Counted from the first letter of the stretch, positions 16,940-26,074 are shown. The stretch: 64,000 nucleotides of DNA from Coriobacteriaceae bacterium AM100-PB1-1D-6A (GCA_027660625.1 JAQDNC010000002.1:1-64000); one strand, 5' to 3'. Made by a program: numbers and translations. The notes: a model not told the origin generated them from the sequence alone.

Positions 16940-17110
16940 ATGTTCGATGCTATCGCGCATGCCTTACTTGTCCTCGCGCCCGTGTTCGATGCTGCAAAGG
17001 TCGAGGACGTTCCTATGAGCCTGAAGGCCTGGATCGACGATTCGCAGGGCAACATCCGGAGGGAGACGTTGGGCGCCAAGTGCATGGCGCGTCACTTCTT
17101 TGCAAATTAG
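16940..17110 (+). CDS. Small ORF between argG and argH, 56 residues
   Basis: The ORF starts with ATG 9 nt after TATGAGGAG and encodes MFDAIAHALLVLAPVFDAAK, continuing through VEDVPMSLKAWIDDSQGN to an end at ARHFFAN. The first 18 residues are hydrophobic, but the rest is polar. It has no recognised domain. It lies downstream of the argG hairpin and 119 bp before argH in the same direction. It may be a real small protein, a leader for argH, or chance; the good ribosome site is its main support. Confidence 0.45.
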   Translation: MFDAIAHALLVLAPVFDAAKVEDVPMSLKAWIDDSQGNIRRETLGAKCMARHFFAN

Positions 17111-17229
17111 CTACATGATCCCGCGCACGGCGGGGAATGTGTAAAACTAGCGGTTGAAAAATCGCTTTAGCGACAGGGCGCATTGCTTTGGGCGCATGTT
17201 TTTGGTATTTGATGAAAGGGGACGGTTCT

Positions 17230-18660
17230 ATGGCTCTTTGGGGCGGTCGTTTTGAGGCGGGCGTGGCCGAGGTCACGCAGGAGTTTGGCGCGTCGCTGCC
17301 GGTCGACAAACATCTCTATAAGCAGGATATCGCCGGATCTAAGGCACATGCCAAGATGCTGGCGGCCCAGGGCATTATCAGCGCCGAGGACGAGCAGGCG
17401 ATTGCCGAGGGCCTGACCGGAATCGAACAGGATATCGATGCCGGCAACTTCACCTTCGACATCAACGACGAGGACATTCATATGTCCATCGAGAGCGAGC
17501 TGACGCGTCGCATCGGCGAGGCGGGCAAGCGCCTGCATACCGGGCGTTCGCGCAACGACCAGGTGGCGACCGATACGCGCCTGGGCGTCAAGGCGCTGGC
17601 CAAGGAGCTTATGGAGGCCAATCTTGAGCTGCGTCACGTGCTGGTGGATGCGGCCAAGAAGTACGACAAGGTGATTCTGCCGGGCTACACGCACATGCAG
17701 CACGCTCAGCCCGTGCTGCTGTCGCACCATCTGCTGGCGTATTCCTGGATGTTCGCGCGCGACTTTACACGCCTGCAGGCCGCCTTTGATGCCGCCGACA
17801 ACTGCCCGCTGGGCGCTGCCGCGCTTGCCGGTACGAGCTATCCGCTCGATCGCCAGATGACGGCTGCCGAACTTGGCTTTGCGGGCGTGATTCCCAACTC
17901 GCTCGATGCCGTTTCTGACCGTGATTTCCTCCTCGACCTGCATTACGCCGGCTCCGTCATGGCCATGCACCTGTCGCGTCTTTCCGAGGAGATCGTGCTG
18001 TGGTCGAGCTCCGAATTTGGCTTTATCACGCTTTCCGACTCCTACTCCACGGGCTCGTCCATCATGCCGCAGAAGAAGAACCCCGACTTTGCCGAGCTTA
18101 TCCGCGGCAAGAGCGGCCGAGTCTATGGCAACCTGGTGCAGCTGCTCGTGACCATGAAGGGCCTGCCGCTCGCTTATAACAAGGACTTGCAGGAAGACAA
18201 GGAGGGCGTGCTCGATACCGCCCATACGCTCATGCAGTGCCTGTCCGTTATGTCCGGCATGATTTCGACCTGGACCGTCAACGAGGATGCCATGGCGCGC
18301 GAGTGCGGCGTGGGGCACCTTGCCGCTACTGATGTTGCCGATTACCTGGCCAAGCGTGGTCTGCCGTTCCGCGAGGCACATGCCGTGGTGGGCCATCTGG
18401 TCCTGATGTGCGAGAAGCGCGGCTGCAATCTTGAGGACCTGCCGTTTGAGGTGTTCCATGAGGCAAGCCCGCTCTTTGAGCACGATATTACCGAGGCGCT
18501 CGACATCCCGTCGATTGTCGCTGCGCGCACGACCGAGGGCGGCACTGCTCCTGCTGCCGTTGCCGTACAGCTGCAGCGCGCCGAGGCGCAACTCGTTGCC
18601 GACGAAGGTGTGTTTGGATCGCTGACTAAGGTCGTCGAGATGGGCCACGGGGCAAAGTAA
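17230..18660 (+). CDS. argH: Argininosuccinate lyase
   Basis: A 476-residue fumarase/aspartase-superfamily enzyme that splits argininosuccinate into arginine and fumarate. LWGGRFEAG at the N-terminus, HTGRSRNDQVATD near residue 108, GYTHMQHAQPV near 155 and the superfamily signature GSSIMPQKKNPD near 276 (catalytic Ser loop) are all intact. The ATG at 17230 follows AAAGGGGA. A terminator follows. It is separated from argG by 523 bp holding a hairpin and a small ORF, so it may be independently controlled. Confidence 0.97.
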   Translation: MALWGGRFEAGVAEVTQEFGASLPVDKHLYKQDIAGSKAHAKMLAAQGIISAEDEQAIAEGLTGIEQDIDAGNFTFDINDEDIHMSIESELTRRIGEAGKRLHTGRSRNDQVATDTRLGVKALAKELMEANLELRHVLVDAAKKYDKVILPGYTHMQHAQPVLLSHHLLAYSWMFARDFTRLQAAFDAADNCPLGAAALAGTSYPLDRQMTAAELGFAGVIPNSLDAVSDRDFLLDLHYAGSVMAMHLSRLSEEIVLWSSSEFGFITLSDSYSTGSSIMPQKKNPDFAELIRGKSGRVYGNLVQLLVTMKGLPLAYNKDLQEDKEGVLDTAHTLMQCLSVMSGMISTWTVNEDAMARECGVGHLAATDVADYLAKRGLPFREAHAVVGHLVLMCEKRGCNLEDLPFEVFHEASPLFEHDITEALDIPSIVAARTTEGGTAPAAVAVQLQRAEAQLVADEGVFGSLTKVVEMGHGAK

Positions 18661-18711
18661 GGGTTTGGCTGAAGCGTTTTGGCCATGTATTGATAAATCG
18701 TTGTTGCTTTT

Positions 18712-18745
18712 ACGGGCGTCTGCTGCTGCGGACGTCCGTATTTTG
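18712..18745 (+). terminator. Terminator after argH
   Basis: ACGGGCGTC pairs with GACGTCCGT (one G-T pair) around a 10-nt loop and is followed by ATTTTGTT, about 50 bp past the argH stop. Confidence 0.7.
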
Positions 18746-19044
18746 TTGCAATGGGGAAAGGGCTTGTCGAGAACTTCTGTAGGACCTTTGGGCAGGTTGT
18801 GAAGGGGGTACGTTCACGGGAGGCAATCGACCGTCCGCTCGGTTCGATGCGGTTGATGCGCGGTCGGATGGTACTCTAATCGGGTTTCGAAACAGAAGTG
18901 ACACATATGGAACGTTTTAATAAATTGTAGCGTTTCAAAAAACAGCTTTTTGTTTAACTGCAGCTAAAACTCTGTTACGATGCAGCCCAAGCGGGTGCCG
19001 GAATGGGACTTGGGCACGCGCGAACCTACTTGAAAGGCTACCTT
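18746..19044. other. Intergenic region before ndk
   Basis: About 300 bp without a credible gene. The last 150 bp are AT-rich (TTTTAATAAATTGTAG, then TGTTTAACTGCAGC), unlike the GC-rich surroundings, and probably hold the ndk promoter. I could not fix a -35/-10 pair with confidence. Confidence 0.4.
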
Positions 19045-19449
19045 ATGGCTATCGAGAAGACCTTCATCATGATTAAGCCCGACGCCGTGCGCGATCGCAA
19101 GATCGGCGAGATCGTTGCTCGCATTGAGCGTAGCGGCCTTGTCATCGAGCGCATGGAGATGACCACGCTCGAGCGCGCTACCGTCGAGGAGCACTACGCC
19201 CATCTGGCCGATAAGCCCTTCTTTGGCGGTCTCTGTGACTTTATGACGAGCGGTCCGGTCGTCAAGATGGTCGTTTCCGGTCTCTCCGCTGTCTCCAAGA
19301 TGCGCACCCTTATGGGCGCTACCAACCCGCTTGATGCTGCCCCCGGCACCATTCGTGGCGACTTCGCTGTCGATGTCAACGCCAACGTGATTCATGGCTC
19401 CGACTGCCTGGAGAACGCCGAGATCGAGATCAAGCGCTTCTTTGGCTAA
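19045..19449 (+). CDS. ndk: Nucleoside diphosphate kinase
   Basis: A 134-residue enzyme that moves the gamma-phosphate between nucleoside tri- and diphosphates. TFIMIKPDAVRD at the N-terminus and NVIHGSDCLENAEIE near the end carry the family signature, with the phosphorylated His at about position 116. AAAGG lies 8 nt before the ATG at 19045; the longer frame from 19003 lacks a ribosome site. Single gene with its own strong terminator. Confidence 0.97.
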   Translation: MAIEKTFIMIKPDAVRDRKIGEIVARIERSGLVIERMEMTTLERATVEEHYAHLADKPFFGGLCDFMTSGPVVKMVVSGLSAVSKMRTLMGATNPLDAAPGTIRGDFAVDVNANVIHGSDCLENAEIEIKRFFG

Positions 19450-19488
19450 ACCAGCTTTGACTCCTTAAAGCTGTTAGCGTGTGGCTTT

Positions 19489-19523
19489 GGCGCCGCGGAA
19501 CTCCATCCGCGGCGCCCTTTTTA
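19489..19523 (+). terminator. Strong terminator after ndk
   Basis: GGCGCCGCGGA pairs perfectly with TCCGCGGCGCC around ACTCCA, followed by CTTTTTATT. Confidence 0.9.
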
Positions 19524-19528
19524 TTCCA

Positions 19529-19599
19529 GTAGATTTTTGGTAAACGCCTAGAAATCTACTAAAGAGCCCCCGTCCGGATGTGTGTTCCGGACGGGGGCT
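19529..19599 (-). terminator. Double hairpin after rpiB
   Basis: AGTAGATTT (19529) faces AAATCTACT (19553), and beside it AGCCCCCGTCCGGA (19565) pairs perfectly over 14 bp with TCCGGACGGGGGCT (19586-19599). Read on the minus strand the GC-rich stem follows rpiB and runs into CTTTAGTAGATTTC, as expected for an intrinsic terminator. The pair insulates the convergent ndk and rpiB genes. Confidence 0.7.
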
Positions 19600-19626
19600 G
19601 GCGTTAGCGTATGGCTTTGTAGGTCT

Positions 19627-20094
19627 TTAGGCCTCGTCGACGACCTTGAGTCCGCGCGTGTGGTCGATCTCGTTGAGGAGATTGACGCGACGCTCGTGGC
19701 GGCCGCCCTCAAACTCGGCGTCGAGCCACTCGTCGACGATCATCTTGGCGAGCTCAGAGCCCACGACGCGGGCACCAAAGGCGAGCACGTTGGTGTTGTT
19801 GTGCATTCGCGAGAGCTTGGCGCTGAAGGGCTCGGAGCACACGACGGCGCGAACACCCTCGACCTTGTTGGCAGCCAGGCTAATTCCGACACCGGTGCCG
19901 CAGATTAGGATGCCCAGGTCGACGTCGCCGTTGGCAACGGCCTTACCCACCTTGTAGCCGGCGATGGGGTAGTCAAAGCTCTCGGAGGTGTCGGTGCCAA
20001 AGTTCACGACCTCGCAGCCGCGCTCCTTTAGGTGCTCGGAGATGATGTTCTTGAGCTCGACGGCGGCGTGGTCGTTACCGATACCGATCTTCAT
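19627..20094 (-). CDS. rpiB: Ribose 5-phosphate isomerase B
   Basis: A 155-residue RpiB/LacAB-family aldose-ketose isomerase that interconverts ribose 5-phosphate and ribulose 5-phosphate. MKIGIGNDHAAVELK at the N-terminus, ILICGTGVGISLAANK with the catalytic Cys near residue 66, and MHNNTNVLAFGARVVG with the conserved His and Asn are present. AGAGGA precedes the ATG at 20094. The family also includes galactose 6-phosphate isomerase subunits, but those come as a LacA/LacB pair and no partner is present here. Confidence 0.93.
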   Translation of the reverse strand: MKIGIGNDHAAVELKNIISEHLKERGCEVVNFGTDTSESFDYPIAGYKVGKAVANGDVDLGILICGTGVGISLAANKVEGVRAVVCSEPFSAKLSRMHNNTNVLAFGARVVGSELAKMIVDEWLDAEFEGGRHERRVNLLNEIDHTRGLKVVDEA

Positions 20095-20363
20095 AGATGG
20101 TTCCTCTCTGGTCTGTGCGGCGCAAATGCTAAAGGTTTTACCGCGTTCGACTGCATGATAGCGCGACTTTTGTGTAAACGCTCGGGCGTTTTTTGGTCAA
20201 ACGCTTTAGCATGCAACAAGACCGGCTTCTCATGAAAAATTCCGCCAGTTTGCGCTTGAGCGCCGTCCGCCGGAACCGTGGTTGCGGTTTTTGATGCATT
20301 GTTATCAAATAAAAGAGCTAACTATTTTGAGAGCCCAGTCCGTTATACAAGTAGGAGATACCT

Positions 20364-21683
20364 ATGCCTGCCGATTCCCTTCGTGATACCGCGTTTTGCG
20401 ATGTTTTGAACCGCGAGCTTGTCTGTGCGCTCGGCTGCACCGAGCCCATCGCCGTTGCCTATGCAGCGGCGCTGGCGAGCCAGACGCTCGGTTGCGAACC
20501 CGATCATATGGATGTTGCCTGCTCGGGCAACATCATCAAGAACGTCAAGAGCGTGACCGTGCCCAACTCGGGCGGAATGCATGGCATCGAAGCCGCGGCT
20601 GTGCTGGGTGCCGTGGGCGGCGACGCCAAGAGCGCGCTCGAGGTGCTCGAGAGCGTTGACGATGAAGACCGTGCTCGCGTGACCGAGCTCCTCGCCGACG
20701 CCGGCTACTGCGATGTGTCGCTTGTCGAGGGTGTGCCCAACCTCTACATCAAGGTGACTGCCACGGCCGGAGGCCATACCGCGGTCGTCGAGATTACCGA
20801 CCACCACACCAACGTCACATGCCATACGCTCGACGGTATTCCGGTATGCGGCAAGTCGGCGGGGGAGTGTGCCGCCTGCGCAGAGCACGTGGTGGCCGAG
20901 CGCGCGGCAGATAGCGCCGACACGCCCATGTCGATTGAGTCCATCATCGACTTTATCGAGGACGGCGACATCGATGACGCTCGCGCTGCCGTTGAGCGTC
21001 AGATTGAGCTGAACGGTGCAATCAGTGCCGAGGGCCTGGCGCACGCTTGGGGTGCCGAGGTGGGCCGTACGCTGCTGGGCGCTCGTGCCGATGACGTCGC
21101 CTGTCGTGCCCGTGCCCGTGCAGCTGCCGGGTCCGACGCCCGCATGAACGGCTGTGCGCTGCCGGTCGCCATTGTGTGCGGCTCGGGTAATCAGGGCATT
21201 ACCTGTGCACTGCCCGTTATGGAGTATGCCGAGTACCTGCGCTGCGACCACGATCGCCTGGTGCGCGCCGTGATGCTGTCAGATCTTATCGCCGTGCATA
21301 TCAAGAGCTATATCGGTGCACTCTCGGCGTTTTGCGGTGCTATTTGCGCCGCATGCGGTGCCGGTGCCGCGATTACCTGGCTGTGTGGTGGCACGCGCGA
21401 GCAGATCGGTGCGACGGTCTCGAACACGCTCGGTAACGTGGGCGGCATCGTGTGCGATGGCGCTAAGGCAAGCTGTGCCGCCAAGATTTCCGCTGCCGTC
21501 GATGCGGCGATTCTGGGCCACGATATGGCCATGCAAGGCCGTGGCTTCCGTGCCGGTGAGGGCCTGATTCAGGATACCGTCGAGCAGACGATCGCCAGCA
21601 TGGGCTATGTGGGCCGTGTGGGCATGAAAGATACCGACGTCGAGATCCTCAACATCATGATCGGCAAAACCCAAGTGTGCTAG
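20364..21683 (+). CDS. UPF0597 / L-cysteine desulfidase family protein
   Basis: A 439-residue protein related to the E. coli YhaM/CyuA and archaeal cysteine desulfidase family, with a serine dehydratase alpha-like C-terminal half. These enzymes use an oxygen-sensitive iron-sulfur cluster to break cysteine (or serine) into pyruvate, ammonia and sulfide. The N-terminal LGCTEPIAVAYAAALA is the family mark, and Cys-rich stretches such as ICAACGAGAAITWLCGGT are plausible cluster ligands. TAGGAG precedes the ATG. Its stop overlaps by 4 nt the stop of the convergent HAD gene. Cysteine versus serine specificity cannot be told here. Confidence 0.85.
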   Translation: MPADSLRDTAFCDVLNRELVCALGCTEPIAVAYAAALASQTLGCEPDHMDVACSGNIIKNVKSVTVPNSGGMHGIEAAAVLGAVGGDAKSALEVLESVDDEDRARVTELLADAGYCDVSLVEGVPNLYIKVTATAGGHTAVVEITDHHTNVTCHTLDGIPVCGKSAGECAACAEHVVAERAADSADTPMSIESIIDFIEDGDIDDARAAVERQIELNGAISAEGLAHAWGAEVGRTLLGARADDVACRARARAAAGSDARMNGCALPVAIVCGSGNQGITCALPVMEYAEYLRCDHDRLVRAVMLSDLIAVHIKSYIGALSAFCGAICAACGAGAAITWLCGGTREQIGATVSNTLGNVGGIVCDGAKASCAAKISAAVDAAILGHDMAMQGRGFRAGEGLIQDTVEQTIASMGYVGRVGMKDTDVEILNIMIGKTQVC

Positions 21684-22438
21684 GACAGTTCGTCGGCTAT
21701 TTGGTGCTCGTAGAAGGCTTCGATTACGGCGTTAAAGTCGCGGGCGAAGCCTTCCATGGTTCCGTGCCAGGTGGCTCGGCCGGGTTTTCCCTGGCCAACA
21801 TAGGCGGTCTGAATGCCGCAGGCGGGGCTGGGGAAGTCGCGCCTGGGATCGTTGCCCACCATAAGGACCTCGTGCGGCTCGAGTCCCATCACCTGAAGCT
21901 GCTCTAGATAGTAGGTGGCATCGGGCTTGCAGCGGGTGGTGTTCCCCATGTGCGTGACGAGTTCAAAGGGGGCGTCGGCCAGGTCGCCCCAACCCATGCG
22001 GCACTCGATAGCCCCCTGGGGAAAGCTGGGGTTGGTAAAGAGCGCGCAGCGCAGTCCTGCGTCCTGTACGGCCTGGAGAGCGGCGTGTGCGCCCGGCATG
22101 GCGTGGGCGTTAATGACATCGTCGTTCTTGTGTGGAAGAATTTCGCGGTCGTAGTAGGTAAACGCCTCGTAGATAAGGGGATCGGAGAGGCAGATGCCGC
22201 ATCGGCGCTCGACCTCGGTGCGGTAAAACTCAAGATTGGTGCGGTTGTCCGTGCCGCTGCGGCGATTGGCATTGAGATCGACCAGGATGGTGCCGAGGCG
22301 CGCCATCGTGCCACCGCGGCTGCGGCGCCCGATATCCGCGAGCATCGACGAGACATCCTTAAAATAGCGAAGGATGAACGCGTTAAGGTTGATGCTAAGA
22401 AGCGTCTCGTCCATATCGAAAACGACTGCTTTGAGCAC
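21680..22438 (-). CDS. HAD family hydrolase
   Basis: A 252-residue haloacid dehalogenase-superfamily phosphatase. Motif I is VVFDMDETLL (residues 5-14), motif II is ALFTNPSF and motif IV is VLMVGNDPRRDF. The insert between motifs I and II forms a helical C1-type cap. The GTG start at 22438 follows GAAAGG by 7 nt. It is convergent with the cysteine desulfidase-like gene with a 4-nt tail overlap, so the two transcripts must overlap. The substrate is unknown. Confidence 0.88.
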   Translation of the reverse strand: MLKAVVFDMDETLLSINLNAFILRYFKDVSSMLADIGRRSRGGTMARLGTILVDLNANRRSGTDNRTNLEFYRTEVERRCGICLSDPLIYEAFTYYDREILPHKNDDVINAHAMPGAHAALQAVQDAGLRCALFTNPSFPQGAIECRMGWGDLADAPFELVTHMGNTTRCKPDATYYLEQLQVMGLEPHEVLMVGNDPRRDFPSPACGIQTAYVGQGKPGRATWHGTMEGFARDFNAVIEAFYEHQIADELS

Positions 22439-22753
22439 GCGGGCACCTTTCTCGAAAAATCGTTCCAGAATCGTTGGCTCCGGATACTTTACCGCAAAGC
22501 CGTATGCCTAACTGCCTATCGTCAACATATGGAGACGGTCGTCCACAAGATTGCGAAAAAGTCTCCATACGAGTAAAAAATCGCAGTTCACGCTTGAAAT
22601 CGAAATGATTTCCCCGTAACCTATACGAACGTGATTGCATAAGCGTCACATTAGTATCTGTCGGCTCCCGAGTGTTCCTAAACGTTGTGTGCTTGTCGCA
22701 CCCTTCTGTAGGTCCTAGCAATCGGGGCCCCGTAGTTCGAAAGGGGTCCACCT
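22439..22753. other. Intergenic region between the HAD gene and rpsA
   Basis: About 315 bp between divergent genes, AT-richer than its neighbours, and presumably holding both promoters and the rpsA leader. No reading frame with a ribosome site and no clear RNA motif was seen. Confidence 0.4.
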
Positions 22754-23920
22754 TTGAGTGAGATTCAGAACTCGTCCATTTTCTCTCTTGACGATGTCAA
22801 CGAGGAGGAGATGAACAACCTCATCGACGGTACGATTACCGACTTTGATGAGGGCGATCTCGTTAACGGCACTGTCGTTAAGATCGAGCATGACGAGGTG
22901 CTCGTTGACATCGGATTCAAGTCCGAGGGCGTTATCCCGGTCCGCGAGCTGTCCATCCGCAAGGACGCTAACCCTGCAGACATCGTTGCACTCGGTGATC
23001 CCATCGAGGCTCTGGTTCTCCAGAAGGAGGACAAGGACGGTCGTCTGGTCCTGTCCAAGAAGCGTGCCGAGTACGAGCGTGCTTGGAACCGCATCGAGGA
23101 GAAGTTCAACTCCGGCGAGAACGTCGAGGGCGAGGTTATCGAGGTTGTCAAGGGCGGCCTGATCCTCGACATCGGCCTGCGTGGCTTCCTGCCCGCTTCC
23201 CTCGTCGACCTCCGTCGCGTCAAGGACCTCACCTCTTACATGGGCACCCGCATCGAGGCCCGCGTTATCGAGATGGACCGCAACCGCAACAACGTCGTCC
23301 TCTCCCGTCGCGTCGTGCTCGAGGAATCCCGTAAGGCCGAGCGCTCCGAGATCCTGTCCAAGCTCAAGTCTGGCATGCGTCTCCAGGGCACCGTTTCCTC
23401 CATCGTCGACTTCGGCGCCTTCGTCGACCTCGGCGGTATCGACGGCCTCATCCACATCTCCGAGCTCTCCTGGAACCACGTCAACCATCCTTCCGAGGTT
23501 GTCAAGGTCGGCCAGGAGGTCGAGGTCGAGGTTCTCGACGTCGATCTCAACCGCGAGCGCATCTCCCTGGGTCTCAAGCAGACCACCGAGGATCCGTGGC
23601 GCGCACTGGTCAAGAAGTACCCCGTCGGCGCTATCGTCGAGGGCACTGTGACCAAGCTTGTCCCGTTCGGCGCTTTCGTCGACCTGGGCGAGGGCATCGA
23701 GGGCCTGGTGCACATCTCCGAGATGGCCAACAAGCACGTCGATCAGCCTTCTCAGGTCACCCACGTGGGCGACAAGGTTCAGGTCAAGGTCATGGAGATC
23801 GACCTCGACCGTCGTCGTATCTCCCTGTCCATGAAGTCCGCTGCTGAGACTCTGGGCGTCGAGATCGAGGTCACCCCGCTGCCTTCCGAGAAGAAGGACG
23901 AGGAGACCGACGCCGAGTAA
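22754..23920 (+). CDS. rpsA: 30S ribosomal protein S1
   Basis: A 388-residue protein with four S1 RNA-binding repeats, at about residues 33-100, 118-185, 205-275 and 290-360. Each repeat opens with a VxGxV-type strand and carries a variant of VDIGxxxEGxI or FVDLGGIDGLIHISEL. It helps mRNA bind the ribosome. Four repeats are usual for actinobacterial S1, against six in E. coli. The start codon is TTG at 22754 (TTG AGT GAG ATT), preceded by AAGGGG; no in-frame ATG lies near. The acidic N-terminus and C-terminus are normal. A terminator and then rnpB follow. Confidence 0.95.
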   Translation: MSEIQNSSIFSLDDVNEEEMNNLIDGTITDFDEGDLVNGTVVKIEHDEVLVDIGFKSEGVIPVRELSIRKDANPADIVALGDPIEALVLQKEDKDGRLVLSKKRAEYERAWNRIEEKFNSGENVEGEVIEVVKGGLILDIGLRGFLPASLVDLRRVKDLTSYMGTRIEARVIEMDRNRNNVVLSRRVVLEESRKAERSEILSKLKSGMRLQGTVSSIVDFGAFVDLGGIDGLIHISELSWNHVNHPSEVVKVGQEVEVEVLDVDLNRERISLGLKQTTEDPWRALVKKYPVGAIVEGTVTKLVPFGAFVDLGEGIEGLVHISEMANKHVDQPSQVTHVGDKVQVKVMEIDLDRRRISLSMKSAAETLGVEIEVTPLPSEKKDEETDAE

Positions 23921-23944
23921 ATCGGTTTGACGATCACTTGTTTT

Positions 23945-23980
23945 AAGGGATCCGTCCGCAATGGACGGGTCCCTTTTTGC
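23945..23980 (+). terminator. Terminator after rpsA
   Basis: AAGGGATCCGTCC pairs with GGACGGGTCCCTT around GCAAT and is followed by TTTGC. Between it and the rnpB promoter, CCCGCCTC and GAGGCGGG (24059-24080) form another stem, but no gene is seen. Confidence 0.85.
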
Positions 23981-24209
23981 ATTTGGCGCCGAAATGCGCA
24001 ATGCTGCCCGTGCTGTCCGCACGCTATTTGGTTGTCGGTGCATGTTAAATGCCGACATCCCGCCTCGGGGAGGAGGCGGGAACGCACCGAGTAGACGGAG
24101 GGGTGCGGAGCGCGGTCTCGTCTCGACTGACGACGTTGCCCATCGACGACCCTATTGTACTGTATAGCGTGGTTCTTGGTTTATCGTGTCGAACGCTCGT
24201 GTTGTGCCA

Positions 24210-24236
24210 TTGCTTGCGGCAACGGTGTGCTACACT
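24210..24236 (+). promoter_or_regulatory. Likely rnpB promoter
   Basis: TTGCTT at 24210-24215 and TACACT at 24231-24236 are spaced by 15 nt, slightly short. The TACACT box lies 12 nt before the 5' end of the RNase P RNA, the right place for its -10. Confidence 0.5.
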
Positions 24237-24247
24237 CTTGCACTGCT

Positions 24248-24604
24248 GAGTGGGCCAGACGGTCGCGCGATGTGCTGCTTGCAGCACGCGTGAGGAAAGT
24301 CCGGGCTCCAGAGGGCGGGATGCCGGCTAACGGCCGGGCGGAGTGATCCGACGGAAAGCGCCGCAGAAAAGAAGACTCCCACCTGCGCCGCAAGGCGTAA
24401 AGGGAAAAGCTGAAACGGTGGTGTAAGAGACCACCAGCGTCGTGGCAACACGGCGGCTTGGCAAGCCCCATCCGGAGCAAGCGCGAATAGGAACGCTATG
24501 GGCCGGCCCGGTCCGCGTTCGGGTAGCGTGCGTGGAGCTGCACGGTAACGTGCAGACAAGATAAATGACCGTTCACGACTGAACCCGGCTTACAGGCCCA
24601 CTTG
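24248..24604 (+). ncRNA. rnpB: RNase P RNA, bacterial type A
   Basis: The catalytic RNA of RNase P, which trims tRNA 5' ends. The outer stem pairs GAGTGGGCC at the 5' end with GGCCCACTT at the 3' end. The conserved GAGGAAAGTCCGGGCTCC core is at 24290. GAAAGCGCCGCAGAAAAGAAG, CCGCAAGGCGTAAAGGG and the 3' core ACAAGATAAATGACCGTTC with GAACCCGGCTTACAGGCC are all in order. Length is about 357 nt. Confidence 0.97.
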
Positions 24605-24692
24605 GCATTTTTGTTACCCTGACAATCGGTACGGCCTTTGCCGTATTATTGAGGCTGTTTGTTGCCGCGCTTAGTTTTGTTGAGGGGCTTTG

Positions 24693-25328
24693 TTGGACAG
24701 CTATTTTACTCTGCAATCGAATATTGAGGCTTCGGGCGAGTTTGTGGACCGCAAGAGCCGGTTTATTGCTCAGCTGGTCCATATTGAGTCCGAGGATGAG
24801 GCGAATGCCTTCATCGAGATGGTTCGCAAGCGTCATTATGACGCTCGGCATAATGTTCCCGCGTGGATTTTGGTCGATGGACGCGAGCGCCAGAGCGATG
24901 ATGGTGAGCCGAGCCGCACGAGCGGTATGCCGACGCTCGAGGTGCTGCGTGGCGCGGGGCTCAAAAATGTTTGCTGCGTAGTGACGCGCTATTTTGGCGG
25001 CACGCTGTTGGGTCCTGGTGGCTTGGTGCGCGCCTATACCGCGGCGACGCAGGCGGCGGTGGCCTCGGCTCAGGAGTCCGGGCAGATCGTCGAGATGACG
25101 AGTGTCGTGCCGGTTGACGTGCATGTGGCCTATCCGCAGTATGAGCAGGTGCTTCGCTTGGCCCAGGATTCGGGTGCCAAGGTTTCGGATACCGATTACG
25201 CGGATACCGTTACACTTCACTTGGTGTTTAAGGCGGGGGAGCAGGAGCCATTTTGCGCCAAGATGCGCGAGCTTATGGCGGGACGCGAGGAGATCGAGGT
25301 CGGCGCTCCCGAATTTGCCGAGTTCTAA
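24693..25328 (+). CDS. YigZ / IMPACT family protein
   Basis: A 211-residue member of the YigZ (UPF0029, IMPACT N-terminal) family, whose bacterial role is unclear. The diagnostic segments are SRFIAQLVHI near residue 20, SDDGEPSRTSGMP near 68 and VVTRYFGGTLLGPGGLVRAYT near 95. A DUF1949-type C-terminal domain follows. No ATG start is available: two adjacent TTG codons occur at 24690 and 24693. The second, 5 nt after GAGGGG, is preferred. A terminator follows. Confidence 0.9.
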   Translation: MDSYFTLQSNIEASGEFVDRKSRFIAQLVHIESEDEANAFIEMVRKRHYDARHNVPAWILVDGRERQSDDGEPSRTSGMPTLEVLRGAGLKNVCCVVTRYFGGTLLGPGGLVRAYTAATQAAVASAQESGQIVEMTSVVPVDVHVAYPQYEQVLRLAQDSGAKVSDTDYADTVTLHLVFKAGEQEPFCAKMRELMAGREEIEVGAPEFAEF

Positions 25329-25331
25329 CGG

Positions 25332-25385
25332 CGACGGCCGGCGTGCTTTTGGATGGATCCCAAGCGCGCCGGCCGTCGTTTTTCT
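25332..25385 (+). terminator. Long terminator stem after the YigZ gene
   Basis: CGACGGCCGGCG(TGCTT) pairs with (AAGCG)CGCCGGCCGTCG across a 13-nt loop, followed by TTTTTC. On the other strand it lies just past the convergent C_GCAxxG_C_C gene and may serve both. Confidence 0.85.
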
Positions 25386-25396
25386 ATTGTTGCCGT

Positions 25397-25843
25397 TTAC
25401 TCGGCGAGCTGCTTTAGCACATCGCAGGCGATCTCGATGGCATCGTCGATGCAACCGGGGCAGCTGCGGAGCGGACCCTTATCCGATCCGATGCCCTTGA
25501 GCGTGCCGCAGACGGTCGTCGTGTTCTTCTCGCCAAAACGCTTGGCGATTTCGCGCGACAGCTTGTAGGTCTGGCCCTTGGTCTTGGGGTTTTCCATGCC
25601 GTCGCTCATTACAAAGCCCATGATGGCCACAGCGCCCGAGATGGCACCGCAGGTCTCGGTCATGCCGCCCATGCCGGCGCCAAAGCCCTCGGTGAGGGTA
25701 AAGGCGACCTGAGGGTCGAGTCCGACGGCAGGTGCGAGCGTGCAGGCGACGGCCTGCGCGCAGTTAAAGCCACGGGCGTGGTATTCGGCAGCCTGAGCCT
25801 GACAGGCGGTGATGTCGAGCTGGGCCGTATCGATTTGCTTCAT
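25397..25843 (-). CDS. C_GCAxxG_C_C family redox protein
   Basis: A 148-residue protein of the C_GCAxxG_C_C family (TIGR01909), common in anaerobes and thought to be redox-active or metal-binding, function unproved. The pattern is visible as FNCAQAVACTLA, then GFGAGMGGMTETCGAISGA, then RSCPGCIDDAIEIACDVL near the C-terminus. The start at 25843 (MKQIDTAQLD) follows AAGGAGAC; the longer in-frame extension has no ribosome site and looks unlike the family. It is monocistronic and divergent from metY. Confidence 0.88.
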   Translation of the reverse strand: MKQIDTAQLDITACQAQAAEYHARGFNCAQAVACTLAPAVGLDPQVAFTLTEGFGAGMGGMTETCGAISGAVAIMGFVMSDGMENPKTKGQTYKLSREIAKRFGEKNTTTVCGTLKGIGSDKGPLRSCPGCIDDAIEIACDVLKQLAE

Positions 25844-26074
25844 CGTTGTCTCCTTGGTCACGGTGTACCCGCTTATGGTACCCGTGACGGTGCGTGTAAT
25901 CATCGAGAGCTTCATGGATGCCTTATTTTTATCTATCGAGTAAATGCCCAAGGCTTGAGATAAATACCCCTGATCAATTTGTCCAACAACCTACCTTTGG
26001 GATGGGTTGAGAGGGGTGCAGGGTAGCGGTATCGTGAACCGAATAAAACTAAAACCCAGGCAAGGGAGCTAGAT

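Noticed and set aside
25952..26074. SAM riboswitch or T-box before metY
   Set aside because: The 230-bp divergent region lacks the conserved core of either class; only a GC-poor promoter-like stretch is visible.
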